DNA of 16,808 bases from Patescibacteria group bacterium UBA7522 (GTDB lineage: Bacteria; Patescibacteriota; CPR2; UBA1875): assembly GCA_002476865.1 (NCBI GenBank), contig DLNA01000019.1:1-16808 (forward strand), written 5' to 3'. Numbering within the stretch: position 1 is the stretch's first letter; the number at the start of each line of letters is the position of its first letter. The translations under genes and the position numbers were made by a program. A model generated the notes under the pieces. It was not told the DNA's origin. It did no database searches and saw only the letters and a program-made list of their open reading frames with translations. Positions 1-6,720 of this stretch are shown one piece after another.

Positions 1-1137
1 GGGAAGCTTTTAAAAGGTGAAATCGACGGCCGCGTTAACGTACTTCTTTTGGGTACTGGCGATGAGGGTCATGCCGGCTATACTTTGTCGGATACAATTA
101 TTGTTGCTTCGTATGATACAAAATCAAAAGCTGTCTCGATGATCTCTATTCCACGCGACTTTTATGTTCAAATCCCAGGTGGTAATTACACAAAGATAAA
201 CGCAGCTCATGCTTACGGCGAACAAAGAGAGTCGGGTGGTGGACCGGAGCTTGCTATTAAAACGGTCGAATCGGTTATAGACCTGCCAATTCATTATTAT
301 GCTCGAGTTGATTTTACGGGGCTAAGGGACATTGTTGACGCTTTGGATGGTGTAACCGTAGAAGTTGAAAGGGATTTCTGTGATTATCAATACACCAGAA
401 GCGCTTATTATAAACCGGTTTGTTTTAAGGCAGGATCTCAAACCATGGATGGCGAAACGGCATTAAAATATGCACGCTCAAGAAAGGCCTCGGGGGTGGA
501 GGGTTCTGACTTTGCCAGAGCAAAAAGACAGCAAAATATTTTGGTTGCCATAAAGAAGAAGGTCCTTACAACCGAAACGGCTTTCAATATCTCGAAGGTT
601 AATAAGATTATTACTGCATTGGGAAAGCACTTAAAAACAAACCTTGGAATTAATGAACTTGCCAGGGTTTTTGAGATATCTAAAAATATTGATCAAAATC
701 TCATAATTCAAAAAAACTTGGATCCTTCCAGCGGACTGGTAAAGGCGAGTAGCGGTGCGGCCGGATATATTCTTCTGCCGACCGAGGGGCAGGGTCAGTA
801 TGCTGCAATTCGCTCCTACTTTAAGGATGTCTTTGTTAACATAGGCATACAAAAGGAGAATGCAAAGATATCGTTCTTAAATGGCACCTGGTCCACTTAT
901 TACTACACAAATCTTTATAATCGACTCGAGGCGGATGGTTATAACATCGTTTCTGATGGTGGCACAAAAACTAGAAATTATTCAACAAGCCAAGTTATCG
1001 ATTATACAAACGGTCAAAAGCCAGAGACGATTCGTAAACTGGAGTCAATTCTTGGGGTAAAGGCAACAGCGGGAACATCCATCGAGGGTCAAAAACATGA
1101 AATTCAAATAATAATCGGATCTGATTATAAGGGGTAA
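1..1137 (+). CDS. LytR-CpsA-Psr (LCP) family protein with LytR_C domain, 5' end cut by window
   Basis: The reading frame is open from base 1, so the N-terminus (normally a cytoplasmic tail and one membrane helix) lies outside the window; the TTG at 49 is internal to the LCP domain and is not the start. LCP proteins sit in the membrane and transfer undecaprenyl-linked polymers onto peptidoglycan. What shows it: VNVLLLGTGDEG near visible residues 13-24, then SDTIIVAS, the SIPRDFYV segment, and YARSRK (from residue 157) followed by SDFARAKRQQ, which hold the conserved arginine and aspartate positions of the family. After residue 280 a second domain (ISFLNGT...LEADGYNIV) matches the LytR C-terminal domain. 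The stop is TAA at 1135-1137. The next gene starts 28 bases later on the same strand, so the two may be co-transcribed. Family assignment is firm; the polymer substrate is unknown. Confidence 0.92.
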   Translation, partial: GKLLKGEIDGRVNVLLLGTGDEGHAGYTLSDTIIVASYDTKSKAVSMISIPRDFYVQIPGGNYTKINAAHAYGEQRESGGGPELAIKTVESVIDLPIHYYARVDFTGLRDIVDALDGVTVEVERDFCDYQYTRSAYYKPVCFKAGSQTMDGETALKYARSRKASGVEGSDFARAKRQQNILVAIKKKVLTTETAFNISKVNKIITALGKHLKTNLGINELARVFEISKNIDQNLIIQKNLDPSSGLVKASSGAAGYILLPTEGQGQYAAIRSYFKDVFVNIGIQKENAKISFLNGTWSTYYYTNLYNRLEADGYNIVSDGGTKTRNYSTSQVIDYTNGQKPETIRKLESILGVKATAGTSIEGQKHEIQIIIGSDYKG

Positions 1138-1165
1138 CCTTAATAGCGAAAGTGGTAATGGGCAG

Positions 1166-1966
1166 ATGGAGCATAAGGCACAATCACTAATTATAGCAAC
1201 CGGAGTGTTTCTGGGATTACTTTTACCGTTGCGTTTGCCGGAATTTTTTTGGGCTATACTGGCTAGCGTGTCTTTAATTTCATCCTTATCTGTTTTTTGG
1301 GTTTTTGGAGAAAAACCGACCTGGGGCCGTATAAAAGAGGATTGGTTTGCGATTGTTTTTATAGCTGTTTTTGTCGCTTCACTGGGAATATTTGCTTATA
1401 CCTTACCCCATCCACTTTTCCAGGCGCTGATATTGGGATCAATTGCTTTTTTTGTTTATAACATTCTTCAGGTTGCAACAAGGATAAAAAGAAATTATAC
1501 TCCTTCGCTAGTTCTTAGAAATATAGTAACAATCGCTTCTATGCTGGCGGTTTTCTTTTCTACATCAAACATTCTTAAATTAATAATGTCGACAGAGCAA
1601 AGAGCGATTCAGATTTTAGCCATCGTGATAGCATTTCTGGTGGTATTTATTGTTTGTGAGTTTCTGTTTGAGGTTCAGGGTTATGAGAGGCCTCTTCTTT
1701 ATTCTTTGATTATCTCTTTTGTAGTTACTCAGATTGTTTGGCTTTCATCATATTGGATAATATCTTATCCTCAAAAAGAGACCGCTGTTAACATTGGTAT
1801 ACCTTTGCCGGCGATAATCTCTTCTGTTTATTTTTATCTTTTTTGGGGTATCTCTCATCATCGTTTGGAGGGTAGTTTGAGTAGAAAAATTCTTTGGGAG
1901 TACGTTTTAATCTCGATCTTCTTTACATTAATTTTGATTATTACGGCCGATTGGTTGCCGGCATAA
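1166..1966 (+). CDS. Multi-span membrane protein of unknown function
   Basis: A 266-aa protein dominated by hydrophobic stretches; by eye about eight membrane helices, with short charged loops (for example GEKPTWGRIKEDW near 48-60 and ATRIKRNY near 103-110). No catalytic motif is visible. It follows the LCP gene by 28 bases, with no recognisable ribosome binding site close to the ATG, and precedes the HtrA gene by 48 bases. I have a weak memory of DUF5656-type membrane proteins in Patescibacteria with this size and look, but cannot confirm it. The position between two envelope genes suggests an envelope role, and that is inference only. The frame stays open upstream of the ATG into the LCP gene, so the exact start is uncertain. 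Confidence 0.75.
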   Translation: MEHKAQSLIIATGVFLGLLLPLRLPEFFWAILASVSLISSLSVFWVFGEKPTWGRIKEDWFAIVFIAVFVASLGIFAYTLPHPLFQALILGSIAFFVYNILQVATRIKRNYTPSLVLRNIVTIASMLAVFFSTSNILKLIMSTEQRAIQILAIVIAFLVVFIVCEFLFEVQGYERPLLYSLIISFVVTQIVWLSSYWIISYPQKETAVNIGIPLPAIISSVYFYLFWGISHHRLEGSLSRKILWEYVLISIFFTLILIITADWLPA

Positions 1967-2014
1967 AATAAATAGTTTTTTAGGGCTTAGTTAGCCGAAA
2001 AAAAGGGAGGGGAA

Positions 2015-3187
2015 ATGTCAGAATTAGAAAGAAGTAAATCAAAAGAAAATGTCAGGAAAGAATTATCGCAAGCCAACTTCGGTTCATCTGTCTTAAATGA
2101 CGTCAGGGTTAGGGTAATCTTGATTTTGGCTCTTTTATTTGGTTTTTTTGGCGGTCTTGGTGGTTCTTTTTTCTTGCCCCAAGTTAAAGATGTTATAGAG
2201 ATAGGAAAAACAGAGATAACCGTTAAGGAGAGCTCTGACACTATAAAAGTAGCGGAAGATATTTCGAGGTCGGTCGTTTCCATAACGGGTGAAATTTCAA
2301 TAATGGATTTTTGGGGGCGTGTTCAACAATCGGAGTCAAGTGGGACCGGTTTTATTGTCACAGAGGATGGATTGATAATAACAAATAAACACGTGGTCTC
2401 CTCCGAAAAGGCGAAGTACTCTGTTTTTACCTCTGATGGCAAAGAATATGAAGGTAGTGTTTTGGCGACCGATCCTTATTTTGATATTGCCTTTATAAAA
2501 ATTAACGCAAATAATTTAAAACCGCTAGCGCTTGGCAACTCTGATGATTTAAAGATTGGCCAGACAGTGATTGCAATCGGAAACGCCTTGGGGCAATTTG
2601 ATAATACGGTTACTCGGGGGGTTGTCTCGGCCCTCGGTAGAGCGATTGAGGCGGGTGATAGTCGCGGAACATCAAAAGAGGTTTTGGAAAATATGATACA
2701 AACAGACGCGGCGATTAATAGCGGTAATTCTGGTGGTCCGCTTGTTAACTTAGCTGGTCAAGTTATTGGCATTAACACTGCTGTTGCTTCGGGGGCCGAA
2801 GGCATTGGTTTTGCGATTCCTATAAACGTTGCAAAATCGGCTCTTGAGTCGGTTCAAAAGAGCGGAAAAATAATTAGACCAATGATAGGTATTCGGTATA
2901 TAAACATTACTAAAGATATGGCGTCTCAAAACAATCTTTCAGTTGAGCATGGGGCGCTAATCTATGCCTCTGGCGGCTATCCGGCAGTTCTTCCGGGAAC
3001 TCCAGCTGCTAAAGCCGGCTTAAAAGAAGGCGACATAATAACCAAAATAGAAGGAAAGGAAATTAAAGACGGTAAGTCGCTGATTACGGTTCTTTATGAT
3101 TTTAAGCCCGGAGACGAGGTTACGATAACTTATGTTCGAGACGGTCAAGAGAAAAAAACAAGGTTAGTTTTATCTGAAACAAAGTAA
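2015..3187 (+). CDS. htrA: HtrA/DegP-type trypsin-like serine protease with one PDZ domain
   Basis: A membrane-anchored quality-control protease expected to act outside the cytoplasm on misfolded proteins. One membrane helix lies at about residues 33-54 after a charged cytoplasmic tail. The trypsin-like domain has a complete triad: His126 in TNKHVV, Asp157 in DPYFDIAFI and Ser239 in NSGNSGGPLVN. The segment IGFAIPIN near 265-272 is typical of the family. A single PDZ domain occupies about 290-385, with GTPAAKAGLKEGDIITKIEG as its core. Length (390 aa) fits one-PDZ HtrA proteins. A strong ribosome binding site (AAAGGGAGGGG, about 2003-2013) sits close to the ATG. Nothing suggests inactivation. 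The next gene starts about 80 bases on with its own promoter. Confidence 0.95.
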   Translation: MSELERSKSKENVRKELSQANFGSSVLNDVRVRVILILALLFGFFGGLGGSFFLPQVKDVIEIGKTEITVKESSDTIKVAEDISRSVVSITGEISIMDFWGRVQQSESSGTGFIVTEDGLIITNKHVVSSEKAKYSVFTSDGKEYEGSVLATDPYFDIAFIKINANNLKPLALGNSDDLKIGQTVIAIGNALGQFDNTVTRGVVSALGRAIEAGDSRGTSKEVLENMIQTDAAINSGNSGGPLVNLAGQVIGINTAVASGAEGIGFAIPINVAKSALESVQKSGKIIRPMIGIRYINITKDMASQNNLSVEHGALIYASGGYPAVLPGTPAAKAGLKEGDIITKIEGKEIKDGKSLITVLYDFKPGDEVTITYVRDGQEKKTRLVLSETK

Positions 3188-3210
3188 CTCTTTATTTTTT
3201 TATAAAAAAG

Positions 3211-3219
3211 TGTTATTAT
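3211..3219 (+). promoter_or_regulatory. Extended -10 promoter (TGT-TATTAT)
   Basis: TGT at 3211-3213 directly precedes TATTAT at 3214-3219, an extended -10 element. The -35 region is only T-rich. It lies about 50 bases upstream of the small gene at 3270 and just after htrA. The AT palindrome around 3190-3210 could be a weak htrA terminator. Confidence 0.45.
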
Positions 3220-3269
3220 TTCGGCGCAACGACCGCTTTTTTTCTGGCAATCTAAAAGGGGTGAGCAAG

Positions 3270-3575
3270 GTGAAGAAGCGTGTTGAGAACGTTCGCTATC
3301 GCTTGCCCCAAAAGGGTAAGCCAAGAATCGTCGTTACCTTCTCTGATGGAGAGAGGTTGATTCTTCTAAAGGGAGAAGTCGCCGAGAAGATAATCTCTCT
3401 ATCAGGTTGTCCCAAGGGTCGCACTCACTCGTTTGTTATTAACGAGATGGCCTACGATGCGGCCAGGAAAGCCAGGGGGTCCTCCGAGGTAGAGATTGCT
3501 GGACTTTGGCTCGAACTGAGAGAGGCGGTTGAGAAGATCGGTTATCAGCCGAGCCGAATTCGAAAGAGAAGTTGA
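3270..3575 (+). CDS. Small orphan protein, possibly winged-helix-like
   Basis: Not recognised. I choose GTG 3270 because AAAAGGGG (3254-3261) lies 8 bases upstream, a good spacing; GTG 3261 would touch that site, and the still earlier TTG at 3210 would leave no leader behind the promoter. The 101-aa product is basic and soluble. It begins with beta-rich sequence (RIVVTFSDGERLILL) and ends with helices and GYQPSRIRKR. The order of strand, EVAEKIISLS helix and a late LWLELREAVEKIGY helix loosely recalls OmpR-type winged-helix domains, but this is weak. The gene is visibly richer in GC than htrA and stands alone between a promoter and a terminator. It is probably real, given the coherent coding, ribosome site and terminator. 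Confidence 0.7.
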   Translation: MKKRVENVRYRLPQKGKPRIVVTFSDGERLILLKGEVAEKIISLSGCPKGRTHSFVINEMAYDAARKARGSSEVEIAGLWLELREAVEKIGYQPSRIRKRS

Positions 3576-3604
3576 CGCAAACCTAAGCTCGCTATGGTTT
3601 TGGG

Positions 3605-3637
3605 AAAGCCCCCTCTACTTAGGCGGGTTTTCTTTTT
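3605..3637 (+). terminator. Intrinsic terminator after the 3270 gene
   Basis: AAAGCCC (3605-3611) pairs with GGGTTTT, allowing one G-T pair, around a loop containing CTACTTA, followed by TTTTCTTTTT. Upstream CCTAAG (about 3583) can also pair with CTTAGG (about 3619), giving an alternative fold that overlaps the terminator stem. Confidence 0.75.
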
Positions 3638-3645
3638 AAAAAATA

Positions 3646-3674
3646 TTGCCAATCTCTTCTCCTTAATATAAACT
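3646..3674 (+). promoter_or_regulatory. Candidate sigma-70 promoter for the 3729 gene
   Basis: TTGCCA at 3646-3651 and TAAACT at 3669-3674 are 17 bases apart; TATAAA at 3667-3672 is an alternative -10 with a shorter spacer. It sits between the preceding terminator and the start codon, leaving a leader of about 50 bases. Confidence 0.5.
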
Positions 3675-3728
3675 TCGAAATATCTGAATAACCTTTGCAC
3701 CTTAGACAATCCGGAGGGAGGAGTTCTG

Positions 3729-4217
3729 ATGTCTTTGGACTATCAAGCACATCTCTTTGCGGTTGGCGTGCTGACTCACAACGTTGAGTCGGCAATACGT
3801 GTTTCTCAGAACTGGAATGTCTGGTGTTTTGAACCGGGCAGGATCGATTACTTTCTGGAGGTTGTCGGTCAAGGTGTAGATTCCATTACTGAGGCCATTA
3901 TCCCAGCGGGAGTACCCGATCCGATGCTGAATCTCGTCTTTGAAGATGCCGGGGAATATCTTCTAGAGATGGCAGAACTCTCCGGGAACCAAACAATACA
4001 GGCATGGTACCATGATGTTAAGGGAATACTTTTTGACATCAAATTTCTTCACGAAAATGATCTTTCAGGCATGCTTCGCAAGATGGATGTTTGGAGGATC
4101 TCCGATTTTCTGGAGGAAGCATCGAACGCTCTTAACATCATCCAATCCGGCCTTTTGGAGCTCATATCTACCGGCGCTTATATTCCGATTGATGAGAGCT
4201 TCGACCCCAGCGATTAG
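3729..4217 (+). CDS. Orphan acidic, mostly helical protein
   Basis: Not recognised. The 162-aa product has no signal peptide and no membrane helix, is acidic, and appears largely helical from residue 60 on (MLNLVFEDAGEYLLEMAEL, then ISDFLEEASNALNIIQSGL). The start is well supported by GGAGGGAGGA (3712-3721) 7 bases before the ATG. It is a single-gene unit between its own promoter and a very strong palindromic terminator, and its GC content is visibly higher than in the pcm or htrA genes. The stop codon TAG provides the first base of the terminator stem. No function can be proposed from sequence. Confidence 0.8.
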   Translation: MSLDYQAHLFAVGVLTHNVESAIRVSQNWNVWCFEPGRIDYFLEVVGQGVDSITEAIIPAGVPDPMLNLVFEDAGEYLLEMAELSGNQTIQAWYHDVKGILFDIKFLHENDLSGMLRKMDVWRISDFLEEASNALNIIQSGLLELISTGAYIPIDESFDPSD

Positions 4218-4257
4218 CCCGTCTAGAGAAGGGCCCTTCTCTAGACGGGCCCTTTTT
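4217..4257 (+). terminator. Perfect 34-bp palindromic terminator overlapping the stop codon
   Basis: Bases 4217-4250 form a perfect palindrome: GCCCGTCTAGAGAAGGG is followed by its exact reverse complement. CCTTTTTATA follows. The first stem base is the G of the TAG stop of the 162-aa gene. Confidence 0.9.
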
Positions 4258-4260
4258 ATA

Positions 4261-4288
4261 TTGACATGTATTAAAAAAATATTAAAAT
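4261..4288 (+). promoter_or_regulatory. Sigma-70 promoter, TTGACA-N16-TAAAAT
   Basis: TTGACA at 4261-4266 is a perfect -35 box; TAAAAT at 4283-4288 is one base off the -10 consensus, with a 16-base spacer. It lies directly behind the palindromic terminator and reads into the 42-aa zinc-ribbon gene and the tRNA-like element. Confidence 0.8.
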
Positions 4289-4354
4289 ATCTATCATTCA
4301 CGTTAATCGTGATGCACAAAGATGAGTGTACTTAAATTGAAGGGGGGGATAAGG

Positions 4355-4483
4355 ATGGCGAGAGCAATTATCTATGAAGACGGCGTCAAGAAAGTCCAGT
4401 GCCCATCCTGCGGTAAAAAATATCCAGCCGCAGAAGCAGAACACGACAACCAAGAGTGCAAGAACTGTCAACCAAGACAATAG
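4355..4483 (+). CDS. 42-aa zinc-ribbon protein
   Basis: A short gene with a strong ribosome binding site (AGGGGGG, 4341-4347) 7 bases before the ATG and a near-consensus promoter at 4261. The product begins MARAIIYEDGVKKVQ. It has CPSC at residues 16-19 and CKNC at 36-39, two CxxC knuckles about 16 residues apart, which is the pattern of a single zinc ribbon. Such miniature ribbons bind nucleic acid or proteins; which one cannot be told here. The second codon (GCG) and lack of stops in this GC-richer frame support coding. It has no neighbour in an operon; the only downstream element is the tRNA-like sequence at 4524. Confidence 0.75.
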   Translation: MARAIIYEDGVKKVQCPSCGKKYPAAEAEHDNQECKNCQPRQ

Positions 4484-4523
4484 TAAGATAGTGATTTGAG
4501 CATTATCCAGACACTCATCAAAA

Positions 4524-4588
4524 GCAGATTCCTGGCGAGGACCTTCTTTCTTGAAGGTTGAAGGGTTCGAATCCCTCTAATCTGCCCA
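4524..4588 (+). ncRNA. tRNA-like element, 65 nt, with T-arm and CCA end
   Basis: GCAGATT (4524-4530) pairs perfectly with AATCTGC (4579-4585), followed by CCA. The T-loop TTCGAAT (4566-4572) is canonical and closed by AGGG/CCCT. From the first T of that loop to the terminal A is 23 bases, exactly tRNA positions 54-76. Between lie a small CCT-GGCG-AGG hairpin and ACCTTC-TTTCTT-GAAGGT with a 6-base loop. At 65 nt, and without a normal D-loop or 7-base anticodon loop, it is not an ordinary tRNA. It may be a tRNA relic, an attachment-site remnant or a tRNA mimic at the 3' end of the zinc-ribbon transcript. I saw no second copy in the window. Confidence 0.45.
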
Positions 4589-4722
4589 GAGCGATCACCT
4601 CGGTTGAATTTCGGAAGAAAAGATACTCACAGAGTGTGATTGCGGCACAAGCTGCCGAAGGTACGACCTTAATCGTCATAAAACCTCTGAAAGGAAGTGC
4701 ATATGACCGAATAAACTGTTCG

Positions 4723-4747
4723 TGCCAACGGCAGTTTTTTCGTTTTT
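4723..4747 (+). terminator. Probable terminator at the end of the tRNA-like region
   Basis: AACTG pairs with CAGTT, the stem continues with a G-T pair and CG/CG around loop TGCCAA, and TTTTTTCGTTTTT follows. It would end transcription from the 4261 promoter before pcm. Confidence 0.65.
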
Positions 4748-4803
4748 AAGAATTTGAAATTTTTGACGATGAAAAATTTTAGAAAAATAGTCAAAATTAA
4801 GTA

Positions 4804-5421
4804 ATGAATCAGGATGATTTAATAAAAAAATTAATACAGAGCGATACGCTAAAAAGCAGGAAGTTGCTAAAAGTGTTTCGAAAAATAGATAGAGCTGATT
4901 TTGTAACGCCAGAGAGTTTAGAGTTTGCTTATCAGGACAGTGCACTGGCGCTATTTAACGGTCAAACGATTTCGCAACCAACAACCGTTGCTTTTATGCT
5001 CGAAAAATTGGAAATGAGAGAAGGTCTAAAAGTTTTAGAGATCGGCTTTGGTTCCGGCTGGCAGACGGCGATTATCTCTGGTGTAATAGGGAGAAGTGGC
5101 CGAATTGATGCCCTTGAAATCAATAAAGAAATATTCGATTTTGGTTTTTGTAATCTAAAAAAATATAATTTTAAAAACATTAATCTTTATAACGAATCTG
5201 TAATTAAATATTTAAATCATAATCAAGAAAAATACGACAGGATTATCTCTGGGGCCGCTTTTTTAGAAAATCATCTAGATCTTATTAAGAAATCTCTTAA
5301 AATTGGTGGTATCTCAGTTATTCCAACCCAGGACAATTTTATAAAAAAGATTATTAGAAAAGAAGATGGTTATATCGAGGAGGATTATTACGGATTTGTA
5401 TTTGTTCCGTTAAGAGTGTGA
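4804..5421 (+). CDS. pcm: Protein-L-isoaspartate O-methyltransferase
   Basis: A cytosolic SAM-dependent enzyme that methylates L-isoaspartyl residues in aged proteins and starts their repair. The diagnostic run GQTISQP, expected to contact the isoaspartyl substrate, lies near residues 53-59. SAM-binding motif I (VLEIGFGSGW) is near 79-88, an acidic post-I segment (IDALEIN) near 100-106, and YDRIISGAA near 143-151. The C-terminus FVFVPLRV is typical. Length (205 aa) fits the family. No clear ribosome binding site precedes the ATG, unlike in the small orphan genes upstream, and the coding sequence is strongly AT-rich. It ends in a 31-base gap shared with a convergent gene and filled by a hairpin. 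Confidence 0.93.
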   Translation: MNQDDLIKKLIQSDTLKSRKLLKVFRKIDRADFVTPESLEFAYQDSALALFNGQTISQPTTVAFMLEKLEMREGLKVLEIGFGSGWQTAIISGVIGRSGRIDALEINKEIFDFGFCNLKKYNFKNINLYNESVIKYLNHNQEKYDRIISGAAFLENHLDLIKKSLKIGGISVIPTQDNFIKKIIRKEDGYIEEDYYGFVFVPLRV

Positions 5422-5422
5422 A

Positions 5423-5451
5423 CGATTGGGCCCAAGAATCAGGCCCAATCG
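5423..5451. terminator. Convergent hairpin between pcm and the archaemetzincin-like gene
   Basis: CGATTGGGCC (5423-5432) pairs perfectly with GGCCCAATCG (5442-5451), with a 9-base loop. It fills nearly the whole gap between two convergent stop codons. Neither flank has a long U run, so it may block or stabilise 3' ends rather than act as a classical terminator. Confidence 0.6.
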
Positions 5452-5452
5452 C

Positions 5453-6097
5453 TTAAGGTTCTGTCAACTTCTTGCAGATTGGACAATAGTATCTTCCGAG
5501 GGCCATTCTCTCTTTGGTGACCCTTATCCAATCTTTCGGAGACGACCTGTCGTTGATTGCCATGGCACAGTACTTTTCGTGACGGTCCTTTGATTGATAG
5601 CACCCCTCTTTTAAGGGGTTACCGTCAAGACCAATGATCCTTCCGTACTCGTGGGCGACGAAGCTCTTTGTTAGCTCTTGGAGAGCATTCTCTTGTAGCG
5701 TTTTTGTCCGGAAGGTGCTCAGGAATATACTTGATCTTCCAGAGTCAGAGAAGAGGAAGCTGTAACCGTCACGATAGAGGTCTCTTGTGAGGACTACTAC
5801 CGTAAGGTGAGGGCTTTCTCTTTTTTCTGGTGCCCAATCCAGGAAGGTTAGAGGTGTTTCGCTTTCTAGTTGTCTCCTCTCCTGGGAGTAGGAGTTTTGA
5901 AAGTACCACTCTATCGATCGGTGGGGATGAAGGTGTCCTTCTGGGTGGTAGGAGTTTTCATCCTTCCACCAACCAAGAGCTTGGATCTCTATGCCTTCAG
6001 AGAATATCTCTTGATGGCATTCGCTCAGAGCAACCCGAACGGATTGAATTGCTATCTCGGGGACATTCTCTTCCCAGAAAAGCTTAACCATGGTCAT
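5453..6097 (-). CDS. Archaemetzincin-like protein with a degenerate zinc motif
   Basis: Archaemetzincins are zinc proteases with the motif HExxHxxGxxHCx4CxMx17CxxC. This 214-aa protein keeps the order but not the key ligands. His149-Glu150 (AHEYGRIIGLDG) is followed by Arg153 and Gly159 where the second and third histidines should be, and by Gly156 in place. Then come Cys166, Cys177-Ala-Met179 and Cys205-Pro-Ile-Cys208. Upstream, TRDLYRDGYSFLFSDSGRSSIFLSTFR (about 104-130, shown here without gaps only as TRDLYRDG and SIFLSTFR) matches the family's DLY and S-x-x-R segments. Proteolysis by the usual mechanism is therefore unlikely; a structural cysteine-bound zinc may remain. The start at 6097 is backed by AGGAG upstream and a perfect promoter. 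GC is higher than in pcm. The similarity is by eye, so the family call is moderate. Confidence 0.65.
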   Translation of the reverse strand: MTMVKLFWEENVPEIAIQSVRVALSECHQEIFSEGIEIQALGWWKDENSYHPEGHLHPHRSIEWYFQNSYSQERRQLESETPLTFLDWAPEKRESPHLTVVVLTRDLYRDGYSFLFSDSGRSSIFLSTFRTKTLQENALQELTKSFVAHEYGRIIGLDGNPLKEGCYQSKDRHEKYCAMAINDRSSPKDWIRVTKERMALGRYYCPICKKLTEP

Positions 6098-6150
6098 GGT
6101 TTTACTCTCCTATCCTTTTGTAAGAAGTTTCTTCAGTTTATGACCCGCAG

Positions 6151-6179
6151 ATTATAAGATTTTTTATTCCATCTGTCAA
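6151..6179 (-). promoter_or_regulatory. Consensus sigma-70 promoter for the archaemetzincin-like gene
   Basis: Read on the minus strand: TTGACA (6179-6174), a 17-base spacer, then TATAAT (6156-6151). Both boxes and the spacing are perfect consensus. The leader to the ATG at 6097 is about 45 bases and holds AGGAGAG. Confidence 0.9.
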
Positions 6180-6351
6180 TTATTTTTTAATGATTAATCC
6201 TTGGGGCCAATGACTGTTGTGCTAGTTTGGATGTTTGAGATTCGTAATGGCTTTTTTATTGTGCCTCCTCTTGAATATTCCCTTCTTTCTTCCTTCTTTT
6301 CCGTTTTTATTCTAAATGTTATTATTTTATTGACTGACGAGATTAAAGAAT

Positions 6352-6720
6352 ATGCTAAAAGATTTTTATAGATGCAATCGGTGTGGTGCCGTGGTAGAGG
6401 TGCTGAAAGAGGGTGCTGAAATTTTTTGTTGTAGCGAAGCAATGAAAAAAATCGTTCCCAACACCGAAGATGCTTCAACCGAAAAACACGTACCAATTAT
6501 TGAATACATAGATAGCGGGGTTGTTGTTAAAGTTGGCTCTGATCCTCATCCGATGGAAGACGCACACTATATTGAGTGGATTGAAATATTCTATGACTCT
6601 CGACGAGAGAGAAAATATCTAAAGCCCGGGGATCGGCCAGAGGCCAGCTTTGTGGTAGCCGCTAAAGATGTTAGGGCTTTAATTCTTTGTAATCTACATG
6701 GCTTATGGGAGTCAAAATGA
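6352..6720 (+). CDS. dfx: Desulfoferrodoxin (two-iron superoxide reductase)
   Basis: A cytosolic enzyme that reduces superoxide to hydrogen peroxide without releasing oxygen, common in anaerobes. The N-terminal desulforedoxin-like domain has Cys8, Cys11 (CNRC), Cys26 and Cys27 for the FeCys4 centre. The catalytic domain has Glu44-Lys45-His46 (EKHVP), His66 (HPM), His72 (HYIEW), Cys113 and His116 (CNLHGLW), the full set of ligands for the FeHis4Cys centre and its catalytic lysine. At 122 aa it is the normal length for the two-centre form. There is no ribosome binding site of note. Its stop overlaps the next start as ATGA, indicating coupled translation. Confidence 0.96.
   Translation: MLKDFYRCNRCGAVVEVLKEGAEIFCCSEAMKKIVPNTEDASTEKHVPIIEYIDSGVVVKVGSDPHPMEDAHYIEWIEIFYDSRRERKYLKPGDRPEASFVVAAKDVRALILCNLHGLWESK

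Larger units (their letters stand above)
4484..4803. other. Gene-free stretch with tRNA-like element, small hairpins and a terminator
   Basis: About 320 bases without a convincing gene. It holds the tRNA-like element (4524-4588), then a series of short perfect hairpins: TCACA-GAG-TGTGA near 4630, CGGCA-CAAGC-TGCCG near 4645 and ACGA/TCGT near 4665. It ends in a terminator-like stem near 4722. The region could be the 3' part of the zinc-ribbon transcript or an RNA of its own. A frame from TTG 4558 to 4749 stays open but runs through both the T-arm and the terminator. Confidence 0.6.

Noticed and set aside
4290..4588. tmRNA gene ending at the CCA at 4588
   Set aside because: The distance from the promoter would suit, but the acceptor partner lies only 65 nt upstream, no 5' partner is found near 4290, no tag frame is seen, and the interval encodes a good zinc-ribbon protein. 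A permuted tmRNA was also considered, but no matching 5' piece lies downstream.
4558..4749. Open frame of 63 codons from a TTG (…AITSVEFRKKRYSQS…)
   Set aside because: It has no ATG/GTG start with a convincing ribosome site, begins inside the tRNA-like T-arm and ends through the terminator stem. The middle part reads somewhat like protein, so it is kept as a doubt rather than annotated.
6194..6496. Minus-strand frame opposite the start of dfx, ending in IKKPLRISNIQTSTTVIGPKD
   Set aside because: The N-terminal two thirds are the antisense of a certain gene. A GAGGAGG sequence exists near 6260, but no start codon follows it at a usable distance.
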